Below are positions 1-8,119 of a stretch of DNA of 64,000 bases, piece by piece. The notes below the pieces were generated by a model. That model saw only the letters and a program-made list of their open reading frames with translations, searched no databases and had not been told where the DNA came from. Numbering within the stretch: position 1 is the stretch's first letter; the number at the start of each line of letters is the position of its first letter. Both the position numbers and the translations under genes were made by a program. This DNA comes from JAKIVR01 sp035933635. GTDB taxonomy: Archaea; Thermoplasmatota; Thermoplasmata; Lutacidiplasmatales; UBA184. The DNA lies in the NCBI GenBank assembly GCA_035933635.1, contig DASYYY010000021.1, positions 62,001-126,000 on the forward strand, given 5' to 3'.

Positions 1-795
1 TGGGGGCTGGCCGAAGCGCCCCCGCTGTGGCTGGCGGCGCTACGATCCGGCATCGGGGCCGCAGGGATCGCGGTCTTCCTGGCCGTCCGGCCGACGGGAG
101 CCTCCGTCTCACCGCCGCTCGTGCGCGATGCACTCCTCATCGGAGCGGTCAATACCGGCCTGTTCTTCGGGCTCTGGTTCTCCGCGGCCTCGTCGATCGC
201 GCCGGGGGAGGCCTCGGTGCTCGTCTACACGTTCCCATTCTGGGTGGCGATCCTCTCGCTCCCGCTGCTGGGGCAGGCGCTGCGCGTGCCCCACGTCGCG
301 GCCATCGCCCTCGGCTTCCTGGGCGTCGTGCTCGTCGCCCAACCTTGGGCGTCGGGGGGGACGGCGCTCCCGACGATTCCGGCCATCGAGCTCGTCGCCG
401 GCGCTCTCGCCTGGGCCGGGGGGACCGCACTGTTCAAGCGCCGATTCTCCGGCGGGGAGGTTCAACTCGCGAACCTGATGCAGCTGCTGGGAGGAACGCT
501 CGCCCTCCTCGTCGCCGCTTCGCTGATCGAAGGGTGGACGCTGGCCGCCTCGGCGCGGCTGGTCGAGATCGTACTATGGCTCGGCCTGGTCGGCACGGCC
601 TTCGGCTACGCGGTGTGGTTCGAGTTGCTCGACCGGCGCGATGCCTCGGAACTCAGTGCCTACATCTTCCTCGTCCCGCTCGTGGCCCTGGTGGCATCGT
701 CGGTGTTGTTTGAGGAGCGACTCGAGGTCGTGCAGCTCGCCGGGGCCGCGCTCGTGCTCGCGAGCATCTATGCGGTCGCCCGCGCCCGCCGGTGA
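1..795 (+). CDS. EamA/DMT-family transporter, 5' end cut off by the window
   Basis: The reading frame is open from base 1, so the gene starts outside the window; 264 residues are visible. It is almost entirely hydrophobic, with about nine predicted membrane helices, and shows the two-half EamA layout: an early pair of helices, a central segment around 'SIAPGEASVLVYTFPFWVAI', a charged loop 'ALFKRRFSG' and a second half ending in 'EERLEVVQLAGAALVLASI'. EamA proteins export or exchange small metabolites across the cell membrane; the substrate cannot be told. An ATG at base 121 exists, but the frame upstream encodes a proper helix, so that start would be a truncation. Confidence 0.85.
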   Translation, partial: WGLAEAPPLWLAALRSGIGAAGIAVFLAVRPTGASVSPPLVRDALLIGAVNTGLFFGLWFSAASSIAPGEASVLVYTFPFWVAILSLPLLGQALRVPHVAAIALGFLGVVLVAQPWASGGTALPTIPAIELVAGALAWAGGTALFKRRFSGGEVQLANLMQLLGGTLALLVAASLIEGWTLAASARLVEIVLWLGLVGTAFGYAVWFELLDRRDASELSAYIFLVPLVALVASSVLFEERLEVVQLAGAALVLASIYAVARARR

Positions 796-897
796 GTCCA
801 TGGATCCCGCGACCGGCGCCGCGGGGTGCGATCCGGCTCGGCTCGAGGATAGGTGGTATCGCGGAGCTACTTCAAGACGGGTCGAGGTCGCGCGCTC

Positions 898-1986
898 GTG
901 ATCGACCTGCGATGGTCCCTGGTCGCCGCCGTGCTCGCCTTGCTCCTGGCCGGTGCCCTCGGCGCGTACGGCCCGGGCGCCTCGGGAACGAGGGCCCCCG
1001 CGGGGACCGGGACCGGCATCGCCAACGCCGCGGTGGCCCAAGCCCAGGCCTCCCTGGCCACGGGGTCACCCGCGTGGCACCGGGTGATGTCGACCGTCGT
1101 CCCCCCGCGTGCGGGCGCGGAGGTGCTCGTGTACGACGCCGCGGACCATTACGTGCTGATGTTCGGTGGGCGGGACAAGTGGACGCCGTTCAATGCCCCG
1201 TTCATCGGGGGCACGTGGAGCTTTGCGAACGGAACATGGACGCTCCTCCAGCCGACCACCGCCCCGACCGCGCGAGGCGATGCGGCGGCTGCCTACGACG
1301 CTTCGGACGGGTACGTGGTGCTCTTCGGCGGGCTGCGGCAGGGGGGTGGGCCGATGGGTGGCGGGTCCCTGTACGACACCTGGACCTTCCACGCCGGGCA
1401 GTGGACCCAGCTCAAACCCGGAGTCCATCCCGGCGTGGACGAGCAATCCGCAATGGCCTACGATCCGGCGATCCAGCGGGTGATCATGTACGGGGGGACC
1501 ACCGCCGGCGGAAACCAGACGTGGATGTTCCATGCGGGCCGTTGGACGTTGTTGCATCCCTCGACCTCACCGCCGGGTCTCCGACTCGCCAAGTTGACCT
1601 ACTACGCGCCCGCCAGCGAATTGCTGCTGTACGGGGGCTGCTCGGGCGGAGGATGCGTACCGGTATACAACGCGACCTGGGCGTTCGCCCATGGGACCTG
1701 GACGCAGCTCCGTCCCCTGCAGAACCCCGGTCCCCGCTTCTGGTATGCGATGGCCTACGATCCGTCGTTGCACAGCGTTGTCCTCTTCGGAGGATCGAAC
1801 CGCACCTCGCTCCAGTCGGACACCTGGCTGTTCACGAGCGGGAACTGGAGCCTGTTCTGCGCCCATTGCGGACCTTCGGCCCGGTACATTCCCGTGTCCA
1901 CCTACGACCCCTCGGCGAACGCGGTGGTCCTGTACGGCGGCTCCGCCGCGGGGGGCTTCTCGAACCAAACGTGGGAATTCCGTTAG
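898..1986 (+). CDS. Secreted kelch-like beta-propeller protein
   Basis: A 362-residue protein with a clean N-terminal signal segment (about residues 5-24) followed by roughly six kelch-like blades. Each has the pattern 'YD....VVLFGG' then 'TW.F..G.WT.L.P', for example 'YVVLFGG' and 'TWTFHAGQWTQLKP'. Such propellers act outside the cell in binding or, in galactose oxidase relatives, catalysis; I see no copper-site evidence, so a binding role is the safer inference. I chose the GTG at 898 because GAGGT lies nine bases before it and the protein then begins directly with the signal segment. A GTG at 853 in the same frame is the alternative. Two Cys pairs ('GGCSGGGC', 'FCAHC') could form disulfides. 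Confidence 0.8.
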   Translation: MIDLRWSLVAAVLALLLAGALGAYGPGASGTRAPAGTGTGIANAAVAQAQASLATGSPAWHRVMSTVVPPRAGAEVLVYDAADHYVLMFGGRDKWTPFNAPFIGGTWSFANGTWTLLQPTTAPTARGDAAAAYDASDGYVVLFGGLRQGGGPMGGGSLYDTWTFHAGQWTQLKPGVHPGVDEQSAMAYDPAIQRVIMYGGTTAGGNQTWMFHAGRWTLLHPSTSPPGLRLAKLTYYAPASELLLYGGCSGGGCVPVYNATWAFAHGTWTQLRPLQNPGPRFWYAMAYDPSLHSVVLFGGSNRTSLQSDTWLFTSGNWSLFCAHCGPSARYIPVSTYDPSANAVVLYGGSAAGGFSNQTWEFR

Positions 1987-2336
1987 CCTCGCCCCCGCTC
2001 GACGGATCCGCCCGGCGTAGCGCGCGTCGGCTGTTCTGCGAGACACCCCCGGTCGCGATCTCCAGTGCTCGTCGAGGAGCCGAGCCGTTCCGCCTCGGAA
2101 ACCCGCTCCCTCGAGCCAGTTCTCTAACTCCCCGCCGACCTCGGAGCTCAGGACGCTCGGGCTCTCGGGAACCACGAAACACCTCGGGGAGTGCCGCGCG
2201 AAGCGGTGTTCGATCGAGTACATACGGGTTCCGGGACCGTTCGGGCGGGGAGAGGGCTCTCAGCTCGGCGTAGAGGAGGTCCGACCGCCGGTCATCCCCG
2301 CGGCACTTTGCGGCGAACCATCCCCCGAACGGTCAC
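1987..2336. other. Intergenic stretch without recognised gene
   Basis: About 350 bases between the kelch-like gene and the RNase P RNA. I find no ORF with protein-like composition, no tRNA and no obvious promoter. The plus-strand frames running through it continue into the antisense of the RNase P RNA and are read as chance frames of GC-rich DNA. Confidence 0.5.
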
Positions 2337-2360
2337 CCACCGCCGCGAACGCGGCGGTGG
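2337..2360 (-). terminator. Perfect 11-bp inverted repeat at the RNase P RNA 3' end
   Basis: Bases 2337-2347 and 2350-2360 are exact reverse complements separated by AA, giving a very stable GC hairpin. In the minus-strand transcript its 5' arm is the same segment (2353-2361) that forms the 3' strand of RNase P helix P1. No T-run follows. It may help termination or 3' processing of the RNA; that role is inferred. Confidence 0.45.
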
Positions 2361-2665
2361 GGCCAGGTGGCGGTCGTAAGCCACGTTTCGTTCCGGCAGC
2401 ATTCGACTGCGCGCCCTCCTCGACGGTCGCGGGACCGGTTCCTCCCGTCACTCAGGGCTTGCTCCCGGGGAGACGGCCGTTTCACCAAATCCCGGAGGAA
2501 GCTCCGGCGCAACGCCCTCACCGTACCTCCGAGCTGTGTCGTTTCTGCTCCGTTGCTCGGGCTCTCGCCCGACGGGCTTGCGCCCGTCCCCGTGGTCCCC
2601 GGAGCGCGGACTTTCCTCAGCCGAGCCGGGGTGTCCCTCAGCTCTACCGTCAGCTGCCCACCGCC
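2353..2665 (-). ncRNA. rnpB: RNase P RNA, archaeal type
   Basis: The catalytic RNA of RNase P, which trims tRNA 5' leaders. Reading the minus strand, the universal core is present in order: GAGGAAAGTCC (2608-2618; 5' strand of P4, CR-I), then GGAGCAGAAACGACACAG (CR-II/III region), then GGTGAAACGG with the following CCCCGGGAGCAAG hairpin typical of archaeal type A RNAs, and GAACGAAACGTGGCTTACGA (CR-V and the 3' strand of P4). The ends are set by a 9-bp P1 helix, GGCGGTGGG at 2657-2665 pairing with CCCACCGCC at 2353-2361. About 313 nt, normal for archaea. No protein-coding reading of this stretch is credible on either strand. Confidence 0.9.
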
Positions 2666-2755
2666 TCCTGGCGCTCCGGGGACGACCCGCTGGGCGATAA
2701 CGGTGGTCCCAAACAACCGGAAAGACGGATACCCTCGGCCGCTTCGGAGGTCTCG

Positions 2756-3472
2756 ATGGCGAGCTCCGCAGCACCCCGTACGGCCCCTCCGGCCTCGGGC
2801 CCACGGCTCGTGCCGATCCTGCTCTTGGGGCGGTCGGGGAAGGTGATGGTTCCGGGGGCCGACGGCCCGGTCCTCGCGACCACGCCGGAGGATCGGCCCA
2901 TCGACCTCTTCGATTTCACCGACTATCTCGCCGACAAGTTCCACCGCCTCTACGTGGTCGATCTCCAGGGCGTCGAGCACGGGGTCGCCCAGCTCGACTA
3001 CCTGCAGGAGCTCACCAAGGACACCGACGTCTGGATCGATGCCGGAGTCGACACCGCCGACGGAGTCATCGACGTGCTCGTCACCGGCGCACGGCGGGCG
3101 GTCGTCAGCACCGGCCGGCTCGGCGGGATCGCGGACCTCAAGCGCGCCTGGAAGCTGACGCAGGAGATCGCTCTCGAGATCGAGATCGGCTCCGACGGGG
3201 AGGTTCGAGGGGGCTCACGTTGGGGAGCGGATCCGGCGGCCATCGCGGCGGCCGCCCGTGAGATCGGGATCGCCGAGATCGTCCTTAGCCCCCGCGATCG
3301 TGCAGTCGATTGGGCTCTGGTTCGTACGCTGTCCGGGGCTGGCCCGGTGTGGGTCGACGGAAGTTTCGAACCGGGTGACCGCGGTCGCCTCGAGGAAGTC
3401 CATGCTGCAGGGGGCCTGTTCCACATCGCCGGGGAGATTCCGAACTTCCTCGCCCGAGGCCCCTCGGGATAG
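2756..3472 (+). CDS. HisA-like TIM-barrel protein (COG1411 type)
   Basis: A 238-residue protein resembling the archaeal proteins related to ProFAR isomerase (HisA). Landmarks are 'LYVVDLQGVEHG' near residue 65, 'WIDAGVDTADGVIDVLVTGA', 'VVSTGRLGG', 'LEIEIGSDGEV' and the C-terminal strand 'VWVDGSFEPGDR' with 'GLFHIAGEIP'. HisA acts in histidine synthesis, but COG1411 members lack an agreed function and no his gene is nearby. The start at ATG 2756 follows GGAGG by five bases; the frame is open further upstream but only across the antisense of RNase P RNA. The next gene starts four bases after the stop. Confidence 0.8.
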   Translation: MASSAAPRTAPPASGPRLVPILLLGRSGKVMVPGADGPVLATTPEDRPIDLFDFTDYLADKFHRLYVVDLQGVEHGVAQLDYLQELTKDTDVWIDAGVDTADGVIDVLVTGARRAVVSTGRLGGIADLKRAWKLTQEIALEIEIGSDGEVRGGSRWGADPAAIAAAAREIGIAEIVLSPRDRAVDWALVRTLSGAGPVWVDGSFEPGDRGRLEEVHAAGGLFHIAGEIPNFLARGPSG

Positions 3473-3476
3473 GTCC

Positions 3477-4073
3477 ATGGGCGCCGGCGGGGCGACCGTT
3501 GCGCTGGCGGTCATCGCTGTTCTCACGATGCCAATCGGACTTGCGTGGCTGCCCGTCGAAACGCGCCCGGGCACCCTCAGTGCCCCATCCGTCCCGACCC
3601 CGATGGGCTACGTCATTCTCCCGACGAGCAACTCCAATCCGGGTAACAATAGCAACGGCAGCGGTACCGGTCCGTTCCTGACCTTCACCGTCGTCTTCCT
3701 CGAGGACGGCCTCCCGCCGGGGACGACCTGGGCCGTCCGACTGAACGGGTCGGTGGAGACGACGAGTGGGAATTCCCTGACCTTCCATACGGTGGCCGAA
3801 GGCTCCAACTCGTTCGCAGCGGAGGCGCCCTCCGGATACTCGGCGAATCCGAGCTCGGGGACCCTCGACGTGAACGCTCCGCTCCGGATCGCGATCGGGT
3901 TCCAGAGCGACTCCGGTGGCACGTTGAGCTTCTGGCCGCTCGCCCCCGTGGAGATCGAGCTCATCGCCCTCATCGCCGGCCTCGGGGCGGCGGGAGCGGT
4001 CGCTTCCGAGCTGGGCCAGCGTCGGCGCCGGCGACGCACCCCCGACGCGGCCGGAGCGCCGCCCCACCACTAG
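3477..4073 (+). CDS. Membrane-anchored surface protein with one 'GLPPGTTW' beta domain
   Basis: 198 residues: an N-terminal hydrophobic segment (residues about 6-22), a Ser/Asn/Thr-rich linker with sequons, one beta domain of the kind repeated in Thermoplasmata surface proteins ('FLEDGLPPGTTWAVRLNGS' through 'GTLDVNAPLRIAIGF'), then a C-terminal membrane helix ('IELIALIAGLGAAGAVASEL') and an Arg-rich cytoplasmic tail. This is a type I surface protein held in the cell membrane. ATG 3477 is chosen because it directly follows the upstream stop (3472) and the signal segment begins there. The function is unknown; the family link is by motif only. Confidence 0.75.
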   Translation: MGAGGATVALAVIAVLTMPIGLAWLPVETRPGTLSAPSVPTPMGYVILPTSNSNPGNNSNGSGTGPFLTFTVVFLEDGLPPGTTWAVRLNGSVETTSGNSLTFHTVAEGSNSFAAEAPSGYSANPSSGTLDVNAPLRIAIGFQSDSGGTLSFWPLAPVEIELIALIAGLGAAGAVASELGQRRRRRRTPDAAGAPPHH

Positions 4074-4099
4074 GTCCGCCTCGCGGGGCGCGGTGCTCG

Positions 4100-5563
4100 C
4101 TAGCGGGTCGCCGGGGGCGCCGGGCCGGCGCTCGGCGGGCGCAGAACGGACGGAACGACCGCGGCGAGCATCAGGATCGCCGAGATCAGGAAGACGAGGT
4201 GAATCCCGCTCATGAAGTCCGCCACACGGAAGTCCGGCGGGATCGCGCCGAGCTTCCCGGTAAAGATCGCCCCGAGGCTCGAGGGGGGGAGCGTCCGCGA
4301 GATCACCAGGACCGCCACCCCCAGGCTCACGGTCTGCCCCGCGTTCATCAGCGTCGTACCGGTGCCCGCGGCGACCCCGCGGCGCCGGGCCGGTACCGAG
4401 CTCATCATCGCCGCGCGGTTCGGGGAGGCAAAGATCCCGAACCCGGAACCGACCAGGACGAACGGGACGAGGAGTCCCCAGAAGGTCGTGGCCGGCCCCA
4501 CCATCGTGAGCAGGAAGAAGCCGATCGCGGAGATGATCAGGCCGGCGACGGCGAACGGTCGTGACCCGTAGCGGTCGGAGAGCGTGCCGCTGATCGGGCC
4601 GAACACGGCGAGCGACGCCGAGACGGGGACCATGAACAGCCCGGCGGTCAGCGGGCCGAGGAACCGCGGCGGACCCTGAAGGTAGAAGACGATCATGAAC
4701 GCGAACGCCCCCCGCGCGATCGAATTGAGCAGGATCGCGACGTTGGTGCCCGTGAACGTCGGGATGCGGAACAGGCTCAGGTCGAAGAGCGGGTAGCGCG
4801 TCCGACGTTCGATCACCACGAATCCCACGAGCAAGGCCGTGCCCAGAACCACGAGTCCGAGGAACGGAACGAATCCGATCACCCCCAGGGCGTCGAAGGT
4901 GATCCCGGCCAGGAGCGAGGCCAGCCCGCCGCCGAAGGTCAAGTTCCCGGCCCAGTCGATGTGCTGGACCCGGTCGAGCTCGGCCAGCTCGCGCAACCGG
5001 TAATGGGCCCACAGCGTCGCGAAGATCCCGATCGGGACGTTGACGTAGAAGATCGAGCGCCATCCGAGGGTCCCGGTGAGGACCCCTCCCAAGAGCAGCC
5101 CCGAGACCGCTCCGGCCACGATCGCGATCTGGTTGACCCCGAGGGCGCGGCCCCGCTCGTGGGGCGGGAACGCGTCGGTCAGGATGGCGGCGCTGTTGGC
5201 GAAGAGGAACCCGGCGCCGATCGCCTGGACCATCCGGAAGAGCACGAGCTCGAGACCGGTCTGCGACAGGCTGCACAACAGCGACGCGACGGTGAACACC
5301 GCGAAGCCGGTCGTGTACATCCGGGTGCGACCGAACTGGTCGGAGAGCCGGCCGAAACTCAGCAGGACGACCGAGGTGACGAGCGCGTATCCGAGCAGGA
5401 TCCACAGGATGTCGAGGGGCGTCGTCCCGGCGAGCTGCCGGCCGATCGTCGGGAGCGCGATGATCACGATGTTCGTGTCGAGCGCGGCCATCAGCGTGCC
5501 GAGCGTCGTGTTCGACAGCGCAACCCACTTGTAGGCGACGCCGCGGCGGGTCGCGGGCTGCAC
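4100..5563 (-). CDS. MFS drug-exporter-like permease, DHA2 (14-TM) type
   Basis: 487 residues, the usual size for the DHA2/EmrB-QacA branch of the major facilitator superfamily: proton-driven efflux of drugs or metabolites. Visible signatures are helix 1 with 'LDTNIVIIALPTIGRQL' (motif D1), loop 2-3 'LSFGRLSDQFGRTRMY' (motif A), 'LFRMVQAIGAGFLFANSAAI' (motif B region) and 'GPLVSGLLLGG'-like motif C around 'GAVSGLLLGGVL'. The second half repeats motif A as 'LSDRYGSRPF'. It converges with the surface-protein gene on its left. Substrate unknown. Confidence 0.88.
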   Translation of the reverse strand: MQPATRRGVAYKWVALSNTTLGTLMAALDTNIVIIALPTIGRQLAGTTPLDILWILLGYALVTSVVLLSFGRLSDQFGRTRMYTTGFAVFTVASLLCSLSQTGLELVLFRMVQAIGAGFLFANSAAILTDAFPPHERGRALGVNQIAIVAGAVSGLLLGGVLTGTLGWRSIFYVNVPIGIFATLWAHYRLRELAELDRVQHIDWAGNLTFGGGLASLLAGITFDALGVIGFVPFLGLVVLGTALLVGFVVIERRTRYPLFDLSLFRIPTFTGTNVAILLNSIARGAFAFMIVFYLQGPPRFLGPLTAGLFMVPVSASLAVFGPISGTLSDRYGSRPFAVAGLIISAIGFFLLTMVGPATTFWGLLVPFVLVGSGFGIFASPNRAAMMSSVPARRRGVAAGTGTTLMNAGQTVSLGVAVLVISRTLPPSSLGAIFTGKLGAIPPDFRVADFMSGIHLVFLISAILMLAAVVPSVLRPPSAGPAPPATR

Positions 5564-5655
5564 TCCGGAGGACCGGGTCGTAGCGTGCCCCCCTCAGGTT
5601 CGGGCGGGTCTGAGGCCGGGCCGGCTCCGACCGGCGCGCCGATGCAAGGACTCCG

Positions 5656-6084
5656 TCACGGCGTCGCGGACTGGAGGCGGGCGATGTCGGAGGAGACCTG
5701 GTCGACATACTTGCGGAACGCCTCGAAGATCCGCTTCATGGTCACCACTCCGACGGTCCGGTCGCCGTCGACCACGACCATCCGGCGGATGCCCTGTCGT
5801 TGCATCTCCTCGACCACGTCCATCGTGGGCGAGCTCAGGGCGACCGATTTCACCGGCCGGGAGGCGATCTCACCGATGGTGATCTTGCTCGGGTCGCGCC
5901 CGCGGGCGAGCACCTTTTCGATGAAGTCCCACTCGGTGACGATGGCGACCGTCCGGCCGTCCTCGACCACCAGGGCGTAGCCCTCGCGCCGCCGGACGAG
6001 CTCCTCCAGGCAGCTGCGCGCGTCCTCGTGCGCGGGGAACGTCGGGAACTCGGTCGCCATGAGGTCCCGGATCAGGAAGACCAT
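5656..6084 (-). CDS. Tandem CBS-domain protein
   Basis: 142 residues forming two CBS motifs (about residues 8-65 and 75-135), 'MATEFPTFPAHEDARSCLEE' and 'RPVKSVALSSPTMDVVEEMQ', each ending in the typical 'G.VT..D' strand ('TVAIVTEWDFI', 'TVGVVTMKRIF'). CBS pairs bind adenosyl nucleotides and act as energy or redox sensors, alone or with a partner. It stands alone, divergent from a membrane-protein gene, with a TATA-like box 20-27 bases before the ATG. Which ligand it binds is not visible. Confidence 0.88.
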   Translation of the reverse strand: MVFLIRDLMATEFPTFPAHEDARSCLEELVRRREGYALVVEDGRTVAIVTEWDFIEKVLARGRDPSKITIGEIASRPVKSVALSSPTMDVVEEMQRQGIRRMVVVDGDRTVGVVTMKRIFEAFRKYVDQVSSDIARLQSATP

Positions 6085-6103
6085 GAAGGGTCGAACGGGG
6101 CGG

Positions 6104-6111
6104 CATATTTA
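6104..6111 (-). promoter_or_regulatory. TATA-like box for the CBS gene
   Basis: On the minus strand TAAATATG lies 20-27 bases upstream of the ATG at 6084, so the transcript would start at or near the start codon. The same AT-rich patch could serve the divergent plus-strand gene, but its start is about 70 bases away. Confidence 0.5.
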
Positions 6112-6177
6112 CCCCGCACTTCCGTCCAAATCTGCCGTAGGGATTCAAATCCCGAGACCCGGCTCCATTCACTCACC

Positions 6178-7320
6178 ATGGCGGACGCGTCCCGCGCCGC
6201 GCAGGACGTCACCGGCCCGGGTCGTGAACGCGCCGCCGATCGCGGTCCTACCGCGTGGGTCCGGCTTCGTAACTACCTGGCACGCCATCCCATTGTTCTC
6301 CTCTTTCTTCTGACCCCGGGGATACCCGAGTACCTCTCGGGGTCGAGCTCGCTGGCGCTGGCCCTCCTCAATCCGTTCGCCTTCCTCCTCTTCCTGGGCG
6401 CGAACGCGGCGTTGTACCTCCCCGGCGCACTGTTGGTCCGGGAGGCCCGAGTTCGCTGGAAGAAAGGCTGGGCGACGGTGATGTTGCTCGGGGCGGCATA
6501 CGGGATCGCGGAGGAAGGCCTCGCGCTATCGACGCTGTTCAATTCTCATGCCGGCCCGGTCGGCGGACTGGGGTACTACGGCCACTGGCTCGGGGTCAGC
6601 TGGGTGTGGGCCGTGGGGGTGTTGATGTTCCACGTGGTGTTCAGCATCTCGCTACCGATCCTGCTCCTCGACCTGGCCCTACCCCAACGTCGCCAGCGGC
6701 CCCTGTTGAGCGACCGTGGCCTCGCGTGGGCGTTCGCCATCCTCGGGACCGACATCGTCCTCCTGTTCCTCTTCGTGGACGTCGCTGAGCGATTCTCCGC
6801 CTCGATCCCGATCTTGGTCGGCAGTATCCTGGTCATCGCCTTGCTGGTCTGGCTCGCCCACACCGTCCCCGCACACCTGATCTCGCCGACCGGGGTTCGA
6901 CCATTCGTTTCTCCACGGCGCTTCGCGCTCTACGGCGTCGTGCTCTTTCCCGGCAGCCTGCTGCTCGAGGCGCTGGCGGGGGCGGCCCGTTTCCCGCCGA
7001 TCCTGACCGTCGCGGCGGTCCTCGCGTTCTTCACCGCGCTGCTCTACGCCGCCCGTCGGGGAATCGGTTGGGCCGACAACCAACGACGGCTGATCGCCTT
7101 CGCGGCGGGGGCGCTGCTCCCGGTGGCCATCTTCGGATTCGTAGCGCACTGGCCGCTCCCGGTCGTGCTGGTCGAGGACGTGCTCCTCGGGCTGTTCCTG
7201 CGCCATATGTGGCGGCGGTACCCCCAGGGGCAGACCGTCCCCAACTCCCCGGTCGCTCCGCCGACGGTAACCCCCGCGATACCCCAACAGATCTGGGGGG
7301 CCGCGCCCGGCCGACGTTGA
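6178..7320 (+). CDS. Polytopic membrane protein of unknown function
   Basis: 380 residues with about ten predicted membrane helices after a charged 35-residue N-terminus. I do not recognise the family. A pair of acidic residues sits inside a helix ('AAYGIAEEGLALSTLF', near residue 110), which recalls the 'EE' motif of CPBP-type intramembrane proteases, but the rest of that motif (EExxxR and later His) is not convincing. The C-terminus is a Pro-rich soluble tail. ATG 6178 is used because the frame further upstream runs antisense to the CBS gene. It may form a short unit with the following gene 55 bases on. Confidence 0.7.
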   Translation: MADASRAAQDVTGPGRERAADRGPTAWVRLRNYLARHPIVLLFLLTPGIPEYLSGSSSLALALLNPFAFLLFLGANAALYLPGALLVREARVRWKKGWATVMLLGAAYGIAEEGLALSTLFNSHAGPVGGLGYYGHWLGVSWVWAVGVLMFHVVFSISLPILLLDLALPQRRQRPLLSDRGLAWAFAILGTDIVLLFLFVDVAERFSASIPILVGSILVIALLVWLAHTVPAHLISPTGVRPFVSPRRFALYGVVLFPGSLLLEALAGAARFPPILTVAAVLAFFTALLYAARRGIGWADNQRRLIAFAAGALLPVAIFGFVAHWPLPVVLVEDVLLGLFLRHMWRRYPQGQTVPNSPVAPPTVTPAIPQQIWGAAPGRR

Positions 7321-7374
7321 CACGCTCACCGGGAGGTGATAAGCCGACGCTTCCGTCCTGGGACCGAGCGCCCC

Positions 7375-8082
7375 ATGCCGTCGAACGGACGAACGAAGGC
7401 CACCGCCCCCTACGAGGAGCTCCGGATCGGTGCGAGCCCCGAGGCGCTCGAGTCCCTGCGGGCGGCGCTCGCGCGCCAGCCGCCCGGCCGCGGACTCCGT
7501 CTCTGGGTCGAACCGGGGATGCGCCCGCAGGTGCGGATGATGATCGACTCGGGGACCCCCAACGACCGAAGGATCTCCCTCGAGGGGGTGGAGGTCTTCG
7601 TGGACCCTCCGAGCATTCGGTATCTCCAGGATGCCCGCATCGAGCACGGACAGCTCGAGGGAAAAGAGGGGTTCCGGGTCGTCGGCCCGAACGTCCCGGC
7701 CGTCCGTTCGTCGCCCGAGGCTCCCTCTCCCACTGCGACAGCGCCCACCGGGGCCACGGTCGGTGGCAAGGTCGACCGCGGGAACGTCGAGGACCGGGTG
7801 CGGACGGCGCTCAAGGGCATCTACGATCCCGAGATCCCGATGAACCTGATCGATCTCGGGCTGATCTACGGGTTCGAGTGGGGCGAGGGCGACGCGCTCA
7901 CCATCCGTATGACCCTGACGAGCGTCGGATGTCCGGCGACGGAGGCGATCTTGCACGAGGTCGAGGCCGCCGCGAAGAGCGCCTCGGGACTTCCTTCGGT
8001 GAAGGCGGAGATCGTATGGGACCCGCCCTGGACTCCGGAGCGGATGAGCCTGTTCGCGAAGCGACAGTTCGGCTACGCGTAA
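7375..8082 (+). CDS. Fusion of an A-type (HesB/IscA)-like domain with a SufT/MIP18 domain
   Basis: 235 residues in two domains. The C-terminal part (about 140-235) is a MIP18/SufT (DUF59) domain: 'GIYDPEIPMNLIDLGLIYGF', 'MTLTSVGCPATEAI' with the conserved Cys, and 'VWDPPWTPERMS'. These proteins help mature iron-sulfur proteins. The N-terminal part (about 15-105) resembles an A-type Fe-S carrier ('GLRLWVEPGMRPQVRMMIDS', 'VEVFVDPPSIRYLQDARIEH') but lacks the family's three ligand cysteines. The linker is Pro/Thr-rich. I infer a scaffold or targeting role. ATG 7375 is preferred; a GTG at 7336 also fits the frame. Confidence 0.8.
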   Translation: MPSNGRTKATAPYEELRIGASPEALESLRAALARQPPGRGLRLWVEPGMRPQVRMMIDSGTPNDRRISLEGVEVFVDPPSIRYLQDARIEHGQLEGKEGFRVVGPNVPAVRSSPEAPSPTATAPTGATVGGKVDRGNVEDRVRTALKGIYDPEIPMNLIDLGLIYGFEWGEGDALTIRMTLTSVGCPATEAILHEVEAAAKSASGLPSVKAEIVWDPPWTPERMSLFAKRQFGYA

Positions 8083-8119
8083 CCCTGTCGCGGCCCGCGA
8101 CAACGGCGCGATCGACCCA

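Noticed and set aside
2357..2755. N-terminal extension of the HisA-like protein to base 2357
   Set aside because: This segment is antisense to RNase P RNA, and the ATG at 2756 has a good GGAGG site.
3285..5708. An 807-codon minus-strand frame covering the MFS gene region
   Set aside because: It is the wrong frame of the MFS transporter gene and of the antisense of two upstream genes; the MFS frame has all family motifs.
6141..6166. GGATTCAAATCCC plus GGCTCCA, resembling the 3' end of a tRNA
   Set aside because: The T-stem would need a G53-C61 pair that is missing, the acceptor strand does not end in a sensible discriminator, and no 5' part exists. It looks like a chance near-palindrome in a promoter region.
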